A stretch of DNA of 64,000 nucleotides from positions 1,922,001 to 1,986,000 of the forward strand of contig NZ_CP172404.1 of assembly GCF_048213115.1 (NCBI RefSeq). The letters are read 5' to 3'. This document shows positions 31,099 to 38,382 of the stretch, piece after piece. Source of the DNA: Niveibacterium terrae (GTDB taxonomy: Bacteria > Pseudomonadota > Gammaproteobacteria > Burkholderiales > Rhodocyclaceae). The translations under genes and the position numbers were made by a program. The first letter of the stretch is position 1. Each line of letters begins with the position of its first letter. Under the pieces are notes generated by a model, which saw only the letters and a program-made list of their open reading frames with translations, was not told where the DNA came from and did not search any database.

Positions 31099-33514
31099 CC
31101 AGAACGACGAAGCCATTCGCCGGGATCACGACTTCGAGGCGGGCGAGCCGGGACGGAATCGCAGCGCCGCAGTTGCCGATATTGGCACCGCCGAAGATTG
31201 CCGCGTCGCTGTTGAAGACCTCTTTCCAGAGGCCGTCCGGGATCGCCAGCGCGTCCTTCTCGATCAGGTAGCCGTTTGAGAAGGCCGCGTTGTTGAAGCT
31301 CGCGACAACGATGATCTGCTCGGCCGCGGTCCAGCGCTTGAACGCGATGACCCGGTTCTCGTTCGAGACGTGAAGCACGTCGATGTTGTGGCGGCGGATC
31401 GCGCGCAGGCGCAGGCTCAGCCCGATCAGCGCCTGATAGAAGTGGAAGAGCCGGGCGCCATCGCCGCGGCGCTCGCCGAGGATGTCCTCGCGGTTCTCAA
31501 TAAAGTTGTTGTAGCGGTAGGGTTTCTGGGCGCCGATCTCTTCGCCCATGAAAAACATCGGAGTGCCCGCCGAGAGCAGCGCGAGGCCCAGGCAGAGCCG
31601 GTCGCGCGCCTCCGCGGTGCTCCGGGTCGCGCCGATCAGCGGCGCGCCATTGACCGCGACCGAGATCGTCCGGGCGCTGCCGCTCGAATTGGCTGCTTCG
31701 TCGTGCGACTCGGTGAAGACCACCCGGTCGTTGCCGCTGCCCGCCAGCGAGCGGGCGAGGCCGTCCAGCCTCAGCGCGTCCTGCGCACCAAAACCGGCCT
31801 GCTTGAGGACGCGCGCATGGCCCGCCGCCATATCCGAGTCGCCGATCAGGTCGTGGTAGAAAGCAGCGTCCCATCTGAGCCGGAAGCCCAGCCCGTTGCG
31901 GGCCGCCGGCTTCGTCACCGCGTCCCAGCCCGTGTGATCCTCGGCGATCAGGAAGGCGGTCGGCTTGATCATCAGCAGCGTGCGGCTCCATTCGCGCAGG
32001 AACTTGATCCCGAACTGGTTCGCGCGCGGGACCGGATGACCATCCGCATGCCTGACGTTGTCGCGGTGAATCGCCTGGGTCAGATCGACCCGGAAGCCAT
32101 CGACGTGCATCTCCTCGATCAGGAAGACCGCGCTGCTGATGAACTGCTGGCGGACCACCTCTTCCGAGTAGCGCGGCGTGTAGCCGGTCGAGCCGTTGTC
32201 GAGATAGCCGCCCTCGGGCTGCGCATACTCGCTCGCCCGGCCTTCGAACCAGTAGTAGATGTTCTGCTCGGGCGCGGTCGAGTCGTACTGCCACTGGGCG
32301 CGCTTGCCCTCCGGATCGAAATGGTTGTAGACGACGTCCTGGATCACTGCGATGCCGCTCTGGTGGCACTTGCGGACGAAGTGACGGTACTTGTCGCGCC
32401 CGCCCGCGCTCGATTCGATGCAGAAGTGATGGCTGTCGCCGTAGCCCCAGCCCGTATTGCCCGAGAACTCGGCCAGCGGCAGAAGTTCGACCGCATTGAC
32501 GCCCAGGTCGACGAGGTGATCGACGAAGGCCAGAGCGTCCGACAGATCCCCTGGCCTGTCCTTTCCGAAGCCCAGCGAGCCGACGTGCAGCTCGTAGATC
32601 ACGAGCTCCTCGGGCAGGGTCGGGACCGGGCGGCTGGCCGAGAATTCGTTTGCCCAGAACTGCTCGGCCGGAATCAGCGCCGGCATCCTGCCGGCCGGGG
32701 CCGATTTGAAGTTCCTGCGCACCCGGTCCGGGTCGATGACGAGGCTGCAGCTGACCGTCCCGTCGAGGATCGCCGCGCTGCCCGTCCAGCTGCGCCCGTC
32801 GGGGTCGATATTGCCCTTGCCGATCTGGCTGCGCGAGAAGATGTCGGTTCGATAGACGATCCTGCCCTGGGCGTTGCGCAGCCGGTACAGGTAGGGCAGA
32901 CCTTTGAGCGTTTCGAAGTCCTCGTCGGCTGTGCCCTCCCAGATTCCGTCCCACGGAATGCAGGCGGTCTTCGCGAGCGCGATCGCCGCCCGGCTTCGGT
33001 CGATTCCCGTTCCCCTGTCCGAGATGTAGCCGTGTTCCGGCTTTCCGAACACGACTTCGACGCTCTGCGCGTTCGGAGCCCACAGCGCGAAGCGCAGCTT
33101 TGGGGCATCTCCGGGGGAGACGAAAAACTTGTTCGCGCCGAGGCGGCGGCCGTAGCAGAAGTAATAGCGCTCGGTCTGCAACAGGGACGGATCCGCGCCG
33201 AGGACGAACTCGCGGTGCCGTTCATTCGATCCGGGGTCAGCGATTTCGGTCGGAATCCCCCAAAAATCGACCCCCTGCGGGCCGTCGAGAACGACTCCCC
33301 AGCGAAAGCGCCGGCCCTGTTCCTCGATTGGGAAAGCGATCTCGGCGACGAAGGCCGGGCATCCGTCCGCGCCGGTCACGGTGCGCATCGGCCACTCGCT
33401 CCATTGGGCCGCGGGATGCCCGTCAGCGTCCCAGCTGCCCGAGAGCCGGGGGTTCCGGAAGATCGTCCTTTTGATGCCAGTGTTGAATTCGAAACTGACC
33501 GTCTGGGTTTTCAT
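31088..33514 (-). CDS. GH13 alpha-amylase family enzyme (branching enzyme-like)
   Basis: 808 residues from an ATG with GGAG eight bases upstream. An N-terminal beta-sandwich (LRFALWAPNAQSVEVVFGK) precedes the GH13 barrel: ELVIYELHVGSLGF, VNAVELLPLAEFSGNTGWGYGDSH, VIQDVVYNHF, HVDGFRVDLTQ (nucleophile Asp, about residue 475), FLIAEDHTG (acid/base Glu, about residue 525) and FTESHDE. All catalytic residues are present. It belongs to the branching-enzyme/glycosyltrehalose-trehalohydrolase side of GH13, but the precise reaction is open. No glycogen, maltodextrin or trehalose genes are nearby. Its last 11 bases overlap the convergent 5'-nucleotidase. Confidence 0.88.
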   Translation of the reverse strand: MKTQTVSFEFNTGIKRTIFRNPRLSGSWDADGHPAAQWSEWPMRTVTGADGCPAFVAEIAFPIEEQGRRFRWGVVLDGPQGVDFWGIPTEIADPGSNERHREFVLGADPSLLQTERYYFCYGRRLGANKFFVSPGDAPKLRFALWAPNAQSVEVVFGKPEHGYISDRGTGIDRSRAAIALAKTACIPWDGIWEGTADEDFETLKGLPYLYRLRNAQGRIVYRTDIFSRSQIGKGNIDPDGRSWTGSAAILDGTVSCSLVIDPDRVRRNFKSAPAGRMPALIPAEQFWANEFSASRPVPTLPEELVIYELHVGSLGFGKDRPGDLSDALAFVDHLVDLGVNAVELLPLAEFSGNTGWGYGDSHHFCIESSAGGRDKYRHFVRKCHQSGIAVIQDVVYNHFDPEGKRAQWQYDSTAPEQNIYYWFEGRASEYAQPEGGYLDNGSTGYTPRYSEEVVRQQFISSAVFLIEEMHVDGFRVDLTQAIHRDNVRHADGHPVPRANQFGIKFLREWSRTLLMIKPTAFLIAEDHTGWDAVTKPAARNGLGFRLRWDAAFYHDLIGDSDMAAGHARVLKQAGFGAQDALRLDGLARSLAGSGNDRVVFTESHDEAANSSGSARTISVAVNGAPLIGATRSTAEARDRLCLGLALLSAGTPMFFMGEEIGAQKPYRYNNFIENREDILGERRGDGARLFHFYQALIGLSLRLRAIRRHNIDVLHVSNENRVIAFKRWTAAEQIIVVASFNNAAFSNGYLIEKDALAIPDGLWKEVFNSDAAIFGGANIGNCGAAIPSRLARLEVVIPANGFVVLVRQ

Positions 33515-33674
33515 CGCTCCACCTGTTCGATTCGACGACAGCCCGTCCGCGCACGGAAAGGGCTCGATCGAATGACTCAACGCAGATCAGGCGGGGGGCG
33601 CGAGGGCAACGCACCATCAATAAACCCTGATGCGCCTCGGGTAAACCCCTAATTCGGCGCGACAGTGACGAATT

Positions 33675-34556
33675 TCAAAGCCCCAGTGCGGAAAGATCCA
33701 GCTTGGCTCCGACCACCGGGGGGCACCAGTAATAGGCGCCGGTGACCGGATGGGTGAAAGAGAACAGCGCATCGCGGATGCCGTCTTCCTGACCGCTCAT
33801 CCGGCGAAGCTGGGCTTCGAAGGCGGCGAGCGAGGCACCGAAGGCGACGAAGACGAGGCCCGCCCGCTCGCCCTCGATCCAGGGCATCGAGCGGCGCAGC
33901 ACGAAGGCTTCCGGTTCGAAGTCCTCCTGGGCCGTGCGCTTGACGTGGGCGCTCTCGGGCGCATCTTCGAGCTCTTCGTTCGATTCCTTGTCGCGGCCGA
34001 TTGTCATGTTCTGCTCGTGCGCCGGCCGGGCGGCGAAGCCGCGCAGATCGTGCAGCCACTGCTGGACCGCGACGAAGCTCGAACCGGCAGGGGCATTGCC
34101 CTCTCCAGAAACGATCGCGGCGCTGAGCGCAGCCTCGTCCTTCGGGTTCTCGGTGCCGTCCTCGAAGCCGGAGAGATCGCGACCTCCCGCGTGGAGGAAG
34201 GCGTCGAGAGCCTGTTCGAGGCCGAAGGCCTCATCGAGCAGCGCGGCGAGCGCCTGGCCCCGATGCAGCAGCTCGCCCCTGTCCTCGCCGCGCAACCACA
34301 GCCACAGCGCCGTCTGGGTCGACGGGATGTCCAGACCTGGCGCCGCGAGCGCCGGAAAGCTCTTGAGTCCTTCGATGCGCGCGTCCAGCGCCGTGACGAG
34401 GCTCTCCCCCAGACCCGCAACCGTCGCTTCGCCGTCGACGGCGGCGGCGAGGCGAGCGAGCGCCGCGCGCGGATCCGCGCCGCTCTTCAGCGAAAAAGCG
34501 AGGTAGCGGGCAGCCTTGGGCAGAGGGGCGAGGATTCCCGATTGGGATTGGGCCAT
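33675..34556 (-). CDS. Dyp-type heme peroxidase
   Basis: 293 residues. The distal motif DLSGFEDGTENP has the catalytic Asp of the GXXDG signature; the proximal His and heme-contact Arg lie around FVAVQQWLHDL and AFVLRRSMPW. The C-terminal FSFTHPVTGAYYWCPP segment is typical of the YfeX-like subclass, cytoplasmic peroxidases that use H2O2 on porphyrin or aromatic substrates. There is no signal peptide and no encapsulin targeting tail. The start ATG follows a weak GGAGAT site. The gene stands alone. Confidence 0.92.
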   Translation of the reverse strand: MAQSQSGILAPLPKAARYLAFSLKSGADPRAALARLAAAVDGEATVAGLGESLVTALDARIEGLKSFPALAAPGLDIPSTQTALWLWLRGEDRGELLHRGQALAALLDEAFGLEQALDAFLHAGGRDLSGFEDGTENPKDEAALSAAIVSGEGNAPAGSSFVAVQQWLHDLRGFAARPAHEQNMTIGRDKESNEELEDAPESAHVKRTAQEDFEPEAFVLRRSMPWIEGERAGLVFVAFGASLAAFEAQLRRMSGQEDGIRDALFSFTHPVTGAYYWCPPVVGAKLDLSALGL

Positions 34557-34644
34557 CGTGCGATCTCCTGGGGGAGTGGGAATAGGAATCCCCGATGCTA
34601 GCTGCTTTTGAGCGCGCCGGGCCCGATCGCGTCAGCTCTCCGCG

Positions 34645-35100
34645 CTATTTCCCGGCAGAGGCCGGGGAGGGGGAACCTGCCTTGCCTTCGAGCAAATCGG
34701 CCAGCGCCTCCTCGTCGGGCGTCAGCGGCGCGTAGCCGCGCCCATAGGGCCAGCCGTAGGCCCAGCGGTAGTGCGTGAAATAGTAAGGGCCGCCGCCTGA
34801 GCGCACGCCCAGGTACATCAGCTCGGCCAGCGCTTCGTTGCCGGTCGCCTTGTGCACGCAGGCTCTGAGCGTCTGGTCGGCCTTGAGCCTCGCCTCGACC
34901 GTGCCGCCCCGCCAGTAGGCGTGGTCGTGCGCGACGCAGCAGGACCGCCAGTCCGCATTGCCGATCAGCGCGCGATCCGGAAAGAGACTGCAGCCGTCGG
35001 TCGAGAAGGGGGCCATCCTGGTCGTGGTCGTCGGCGGGGTGGCTGCGCAGGCGCACAGCGAAAAAAGCGTGAGGGTAAGCAGCGTGAGGCGGCGCGACAT
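34645..35100 (-). CDS. Phospholipase A2-like lipoprotein
   Basis: 151 residues. A lipoprotein signal ends near Cys18 (LCAC). The mature N-terminal part carries DGCSLFPDR followed by WRSCCVAHDHAYWRGG, in which the CCxxHD motif (Cys54, Cys55, His58, Asp59) is the active-site and disulfide core of the phospholipase A2 fold. A C-terminal ELMYLGVRSGGGPYY segment completes the domain. It is probably a membrane-anchored periplasmic hydrolase or an inactive relative; its calcium loop is not obvious. It starts 10 bases after the stop of the gene at 35111 and is likely co-transcribed. Confidence 0.75.
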   Translation of the reverse strand: MSRRLTLLTLTLFSLCACAATPPTTTTRMAPFSTDGCSLFPDRALIGNADWRSCCVAHDHAYWRGGTVEARLKADQTLRACVHKATGNEALAELMYLGVRSGGGPYYFTHYRWAYGWPYGRGYAPLTPDEEALADLLEGKAGSPSPASAGK

Positions 35101-35110
35101 TGCTGAGACC

Positions 35111-35710
35111 TCAGGTTCCGGATTGGTCAAGCGCGCGCTCGCGGTTGTGCGCGACGCGAACGGAGCGGATTTCGACTTCCTCGTTGCATCCGCCGACGTG
35201 GCAGTGCCACAGGACGAGGCGCGGCGCGCCCTCGCTGCGTTCGACGACCGGAAGGATCAGCTCGCCGCTGCGCTCGCCTTCAACGATGTCCTGGCAGCTG
35301 AGCGCTTCGCCGACAAAGCGATGGGCATCGGGCACCGAGTTGTGGTTCTCCCACGGGAGCAGGATCACCGAATTCTCGCCTGTGCGTTGATTGGGATATT
35401 CGGTGCAGGCTCCCCATTCCTGGCCACGGCGGCTGACCCGGTAGCTCGTGCTGGGCCCCCAGTCCGCGACCGGGTACTTTTGTGCATTGGTCTTCAAAAC
35501 GATGGCCTTCTTGTTCAGAAAGCGCATCTTCCCCGATTCTCCGTCGGCCGGCTCTCCGCCCGCGCTCGCGGAGCAGTTCATCGAGCCGCAGAACACCTTC
35601 ATGTCGACCGGTTTGAGCGTGGGGTGGGGCTGACCGCCATCACCGGGTGCGGTGGCGGCCTGTGCCGCGGTGGCCAGAAAGGGGATCAGGAAAGCCAAGA
35701 GGTGTCGCAT
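35111..35710 (-). CDS. Hypothetical periplasmic protein
   Basis: 199 residues with a signal peptide (MRHLLAFLIPFLATAAQA). The mature part has six or more cysteines in recognisable places: KVFCGSMNCS, EWGACTEYP, LSCQDIV and WHCHVGGCNEEVE. No known domain is recognised; the Cys content suggests disulfides in the periplasm. The ATG has AAGG upstream; the longer open frame to 35974 has no signal sequence. It is the first gene of a pair with the phospholipase A2-like lipoprotein and is divergent from the membrane protein at 35974. Confidence 0.75.
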   Translation of the reverse strand: MRHLLAFLIPFLATAAQAATAPGDGGQPHPTLKPVDMKVFCGSMNCSASAGGEPADGESGKMRFLNKKAIVLKTNAQKYPVADWGPSTSYRVSRRGQEWGACTEYPNQRTGENSVILLPWENHNSVPDAHRFVGEALSCQDIVEGERSGELILPVVERSEGAPRLVLWHCHVGGCNEEVEIRSVRVAHNRERALDQSGT

Positions 35711-35973
35711 GGTGCTGCCTTGCTGCCCGGTTCCGCTGGCGATCTGCCACGAAGCCGGTTGTGCCTGTTCGTTAAAATGTGTGAATTCTATGGCATAAGC
35801 GTTTGGAATAAAAGGCTTTTCGTTCCCCGTGCCAACCCGCAGGGGCGGAGGCGGGATGTCCGCGCGGGGCTGCGCGCTCTTGCCGCCGTGCAATCCCCAG
35901 AGCAGACTGGCGCCTGAGCCAGGCCTTGGCGATACGGCAAGGCTCATCTCGCACCACCAGGAGCTGATCCGCA

Positions 35974-36492
35974 ATGACCGTCAATCCACTCGGAGGCGCC
36001 GTGGCGCGCTGCACCGCCTTCGCGCACCGGCTCGTTCCCGGCCCCGGGGTCCGGTTCTGGGGGGCGGTGATCTTCAAGCTCGCCGCGCTGCCACTGCTGA
36101 TGATGCTGTGCGTCTGGCTCGATACGCTCGCGCTGGCGGGCGCAGTTCGGCTGATCCCGTCTGACTATCACGGGCGCAGCTTCCTCTTTTTTGGCAGCCT
36201 GCTTGCGCAGGGCTTTCTGCCCGCCTGCGTGGTGGCCAGTGTCCTCTGTTATCCGCTGGCCCTGCTCTACCGCCGTTTCGCGCTCGCGGCTGCGCTGATG
36301 TGCTGCCTGCCCTTCATCGCGATCTGGGTTCTCCTGAATCCATACCGTTCGGTGAGCCTGATCGGGGGCGTTCTCCATGCCTACGAACAAATCAGTCTGC
36401 TCGTGCTGCTGATCGTTGGAACCTGGCTGGCGAGGGCAAGCCTGTTGCGTCGGCTGCACACTGAATTTCCTGCTCGCCGGAGTAAATCATGA
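35974..36492 (+). CDS. Hypothetical integral membrane protein
   Basis: 172 residues with an AGGAG site 10 bases before the ATG. Four hydrophobic segments are visible (around residues 30-52, 70-92, 95-115 and 130-150), including FWGAVIFKLAALPLLMMLCVWL and ALMCCLPFIAIWVLL, and the C-terminus is basic. No family is recognised. The stop overlaps the ATG of the downstream gene by four bases, so the two are translationally coupled. Confidence 0.7.
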   Translation: MTVNPLGGAVARCTAFAHRLVPGPGVRFWGAVIFKLAALPLLMMLCVWLDTLALAGAVRLIPSDYHGRSFLFFGSLLAQGFLPACVVASVLCYPLALLYRRFALAAALMCCLPFIAIWVLLNPYRSVSLIGGVLHAYEQISLLVLLIVGTWLARASLLRRLHTEFPARRSKS

Positions 36493-37202
36493 GAAGAGCT
36501 CTGCTGATCGGGTTCTTGGTTTGTTGGGCTTCGGCGTCAGCCGAAAATGCTTCCCCTGCGCTCGAAAAGCTTGTGCACGAGCGAACTGGACTTTTCCCCC
36601 TCGCCGTCGACTCGGGGGTTTTGAAACCCAACAATGAACGCTATGTGGCAGCAGTCGCAACGAAGAAAAAGGATGATGGAGAAGCCCTGCTCGTCGTCTT
36701 CCGACAGGACGGGCCGCGCCAGGAGGTAATGAAAAGCAAGCTTTTCATCATTGGGGGCCATACATGGTGGTCTCCCAATTTTGTGAACGGTTCCTTGCTC
36801 CTGAATGGAGACGGGAGCTGCGGCGGCGCATGCCATGGAGTTTCTGACTTTCAGTTCCTTTTCAAGGATGGAGAGTTGCGCCTGGCGGGACTCGAAGAGA
36901 GGGGGGTCGATATCGATGACCCAAATGGCGATTCCCGGGTAGTGTCGAGCGCTAGAAGCCTGAATATGCTCACCGGCAAGGTTGTCTATTCGATTGAAAG
37001 CTGCCGCGCGGCGGACAACGGAAAGAGTCCATGGGATTGCGCTTCCAGGAATAGGCGATCAAGAAAAGAGCTATCGTTCTCGATCGGGAGGCGCTGGACA
37101 TTGTCTGACTTCAGCCCGGAACTCTTTGCTGAGTATGAGATAAAGACAAAGGGCCTGAATGGGTACCTTGATCCGAGGACTTTGAAATACCGGGAATACT
37201 GA
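36489..37202 (+). CDS. Hypothetical secreted protein
   Basis: 237 residues with a signal peptide (MRRALLIGFLVCWASASA, cleavage near residue 18). It is less GC-rich than the surrounding genes. It contains two Cys-bearing segments (GDGSCGGACHGV and IESCRAADNGKSPWDCAS) and a Trp-rich stretch (GGHTWWSPNF). No known domain is recognised. Because its start overlaps the membrane protein gene, the two may function together. Composition and lack of relatives suggest recent acquisition. Confidence 0.7.
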   Translation: MRRALLIGFLVCWASASAENASPALEKLVHERTGLFPLAVDSGVLKPNNERYVAAVATKKKDDGEALLVVFRQDGPRQEVMKSKLFIIGGHTWWSPNFVNGSLLLNGDGSCGGACHGVSDFQFLFKDGELRLAGLEERGVDIDDPNGDSRVVSSARSLNMLTGKVVYSIESCRAADNGKSPWDCASRNRRSRKELSFSIGRRWTLSDFSPELFAEYEIKTKGLNGYLDPRTLKYREY

Positions 37203-37206
37203 CCCG

Positions 37207-37500
37207 CTAGACGATGCGGGTCTCTCTCCGCGCAGCAGACAGCGCGATCAGCGCGAACCAGGGGAAGGACTCGCCGACCAGCACATAGAGGCCGATCGCC
37301 GAAGCGATGCCGGCCGCAGCCCACTGGCCGGCTGAACGGCCTGAGACGATGGCGATGCGGGTGACGACCGTGAAATCCGGGCCGGGCGAGACGAGAGCGA
37401 TCGCGTTGATCGCGAGGCCGCTGCCCTGCTCGTCGCGCACCGGCATCCGGAGCAGCCCCTGCGTTGCGCCGACGCTTGCGATCCGGTGCTCAGAAGTGCC
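37207..37500 (-). pseudogene. LysE/RhtB family transporter remnant
   Basis: A short frame contains AINAIALVSPGPDFTVVTRIAIVSGRSAGQWAAAGIASAIGLYVL, which is the conserved N-terminal part of LysE/RhtB amino-acid exporters (usual motif ALLSPGPNF). It then jumps to PWFALIALSAARR, which resembles a segment from the middle of such proteins, and stops. Only about 75 residues of a family normally near 205 residues long remain. The most likely reading is a gene that has suffered an internal deletion and truncation. Its 5' end overlaps the coding end of the outer-membrane barrel gene. Confidence 0.6.
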
Positions 37501-38098
37501 AGTCGACCCCGACTGAGAGCAGCGAGTAGTTGATCTTCTCCTCACTCCTGAGCGGCGAATTGGCTTCGCCGAAGTAGTCGTAGCGGGTGCGCAGGGTCAG
37601 GTTCCGGCCCTGTTTCCAGTAAGCGCCGATGCCGAGGACGCCGATGGTGCTGGTGTTCGTGCTGTCCTGCATGCTGGCGGTGCAGTAGCGCTCGCACTGG
37701 TATTTCTGGTTCATCGAGCCCAGGCCGGCTTTTCCTTCCAGACCGAAGAGCGGGGAGAGTGGCAGCGTGCCCACCAGGCTCGCCGTCAGCGCCTGAGCCG
37801 AGAGGGAGTCCGCGGCCGGATAGCCGTTGTACGAACCATCGAGCCTGTATTTGCCAAAGTCCGTGTAGGCCACTTCGATCGCCAGCCTTTCGTTGAGCGC
37901 GTAGGCGCCGTAGAGGCTGAAGACCGACTTGCTGTTGTCCTTGCTGTTGACGCTGTCGTAGCCGGTCTGCTGCTCGATCTTGTCTCCGGCATTGGAGATG
38001 CCCATGCCGCCCGCGACACCGATGTAGGCGTCCGCCGAGGCGGCGGTACTGACCAGCGCGAAGCCGATCAGCATCAGGATTTTGCTTGCTGCACTCAC
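37490..38098 (-). CDS. Outer membrane beta-barrel protein
   Basis: 202 residues from a GTG with GAGGA six bases upstream. A signal peptide (ILMLIGFALVSTAASA) is followed by AYIGVAGGMGISNAG and alternating-residue strands such as FSLYGAYALNERLAIEVAYTDFG. The C-terminal strand ends in VGVDWHF with Phe last, the recognition signal for the BAM complex. This is the OmpA-like/OMP_b-brl eight-stranded barrel fold; the function may be structural or small-solute related. Two cysteines (CERYC) lie in one extracellular loop. Confidence 0.82.
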   Translation of the reverse strand: MSAASKILMLIGFALVSTAASADAYIGVAGGMGISNAGDKIEQQTGYDSVNSKDNSKSVFSLYGAYALNERLAIEVAYTDFGKYRLDGSYNGYPAADSLSAQALTASLVGTLPLSPLFGLEGKAGLGSMNQKYQCERYCTASMQDSTNTSTIGVLGIGAYWKQGRNLTLRTRYDYFGEANSPLRSEEKINYSLLSVGVDWHF

Positions 38099-38382
38099 GA
38101 TAATTCCTCAATAGCGATTATGAATTCGAGTCCGGATTTGCTCCGCTCCATCCGGTCTGCCCTTGCGCGGCGCGGCTTGTCCGCCGGGCGCCCGGCCGCG
38201 GGCAGCGGGTGAGCAGGAATGGAACGGCTTACGCGAATGTCATTGTATCGAGGGTGTTCGTCGTGAGCAAAACCTGTTGATGCAGGCTTTGCCTGGGCTG
38301 GGTGAATCGCTGCCTCCGCGGCGCCCTGACGGGTCGAGCTGCGGGGTGTGGCCCCTCTTTCCCCGGAAGCGGGATTGCGCCG

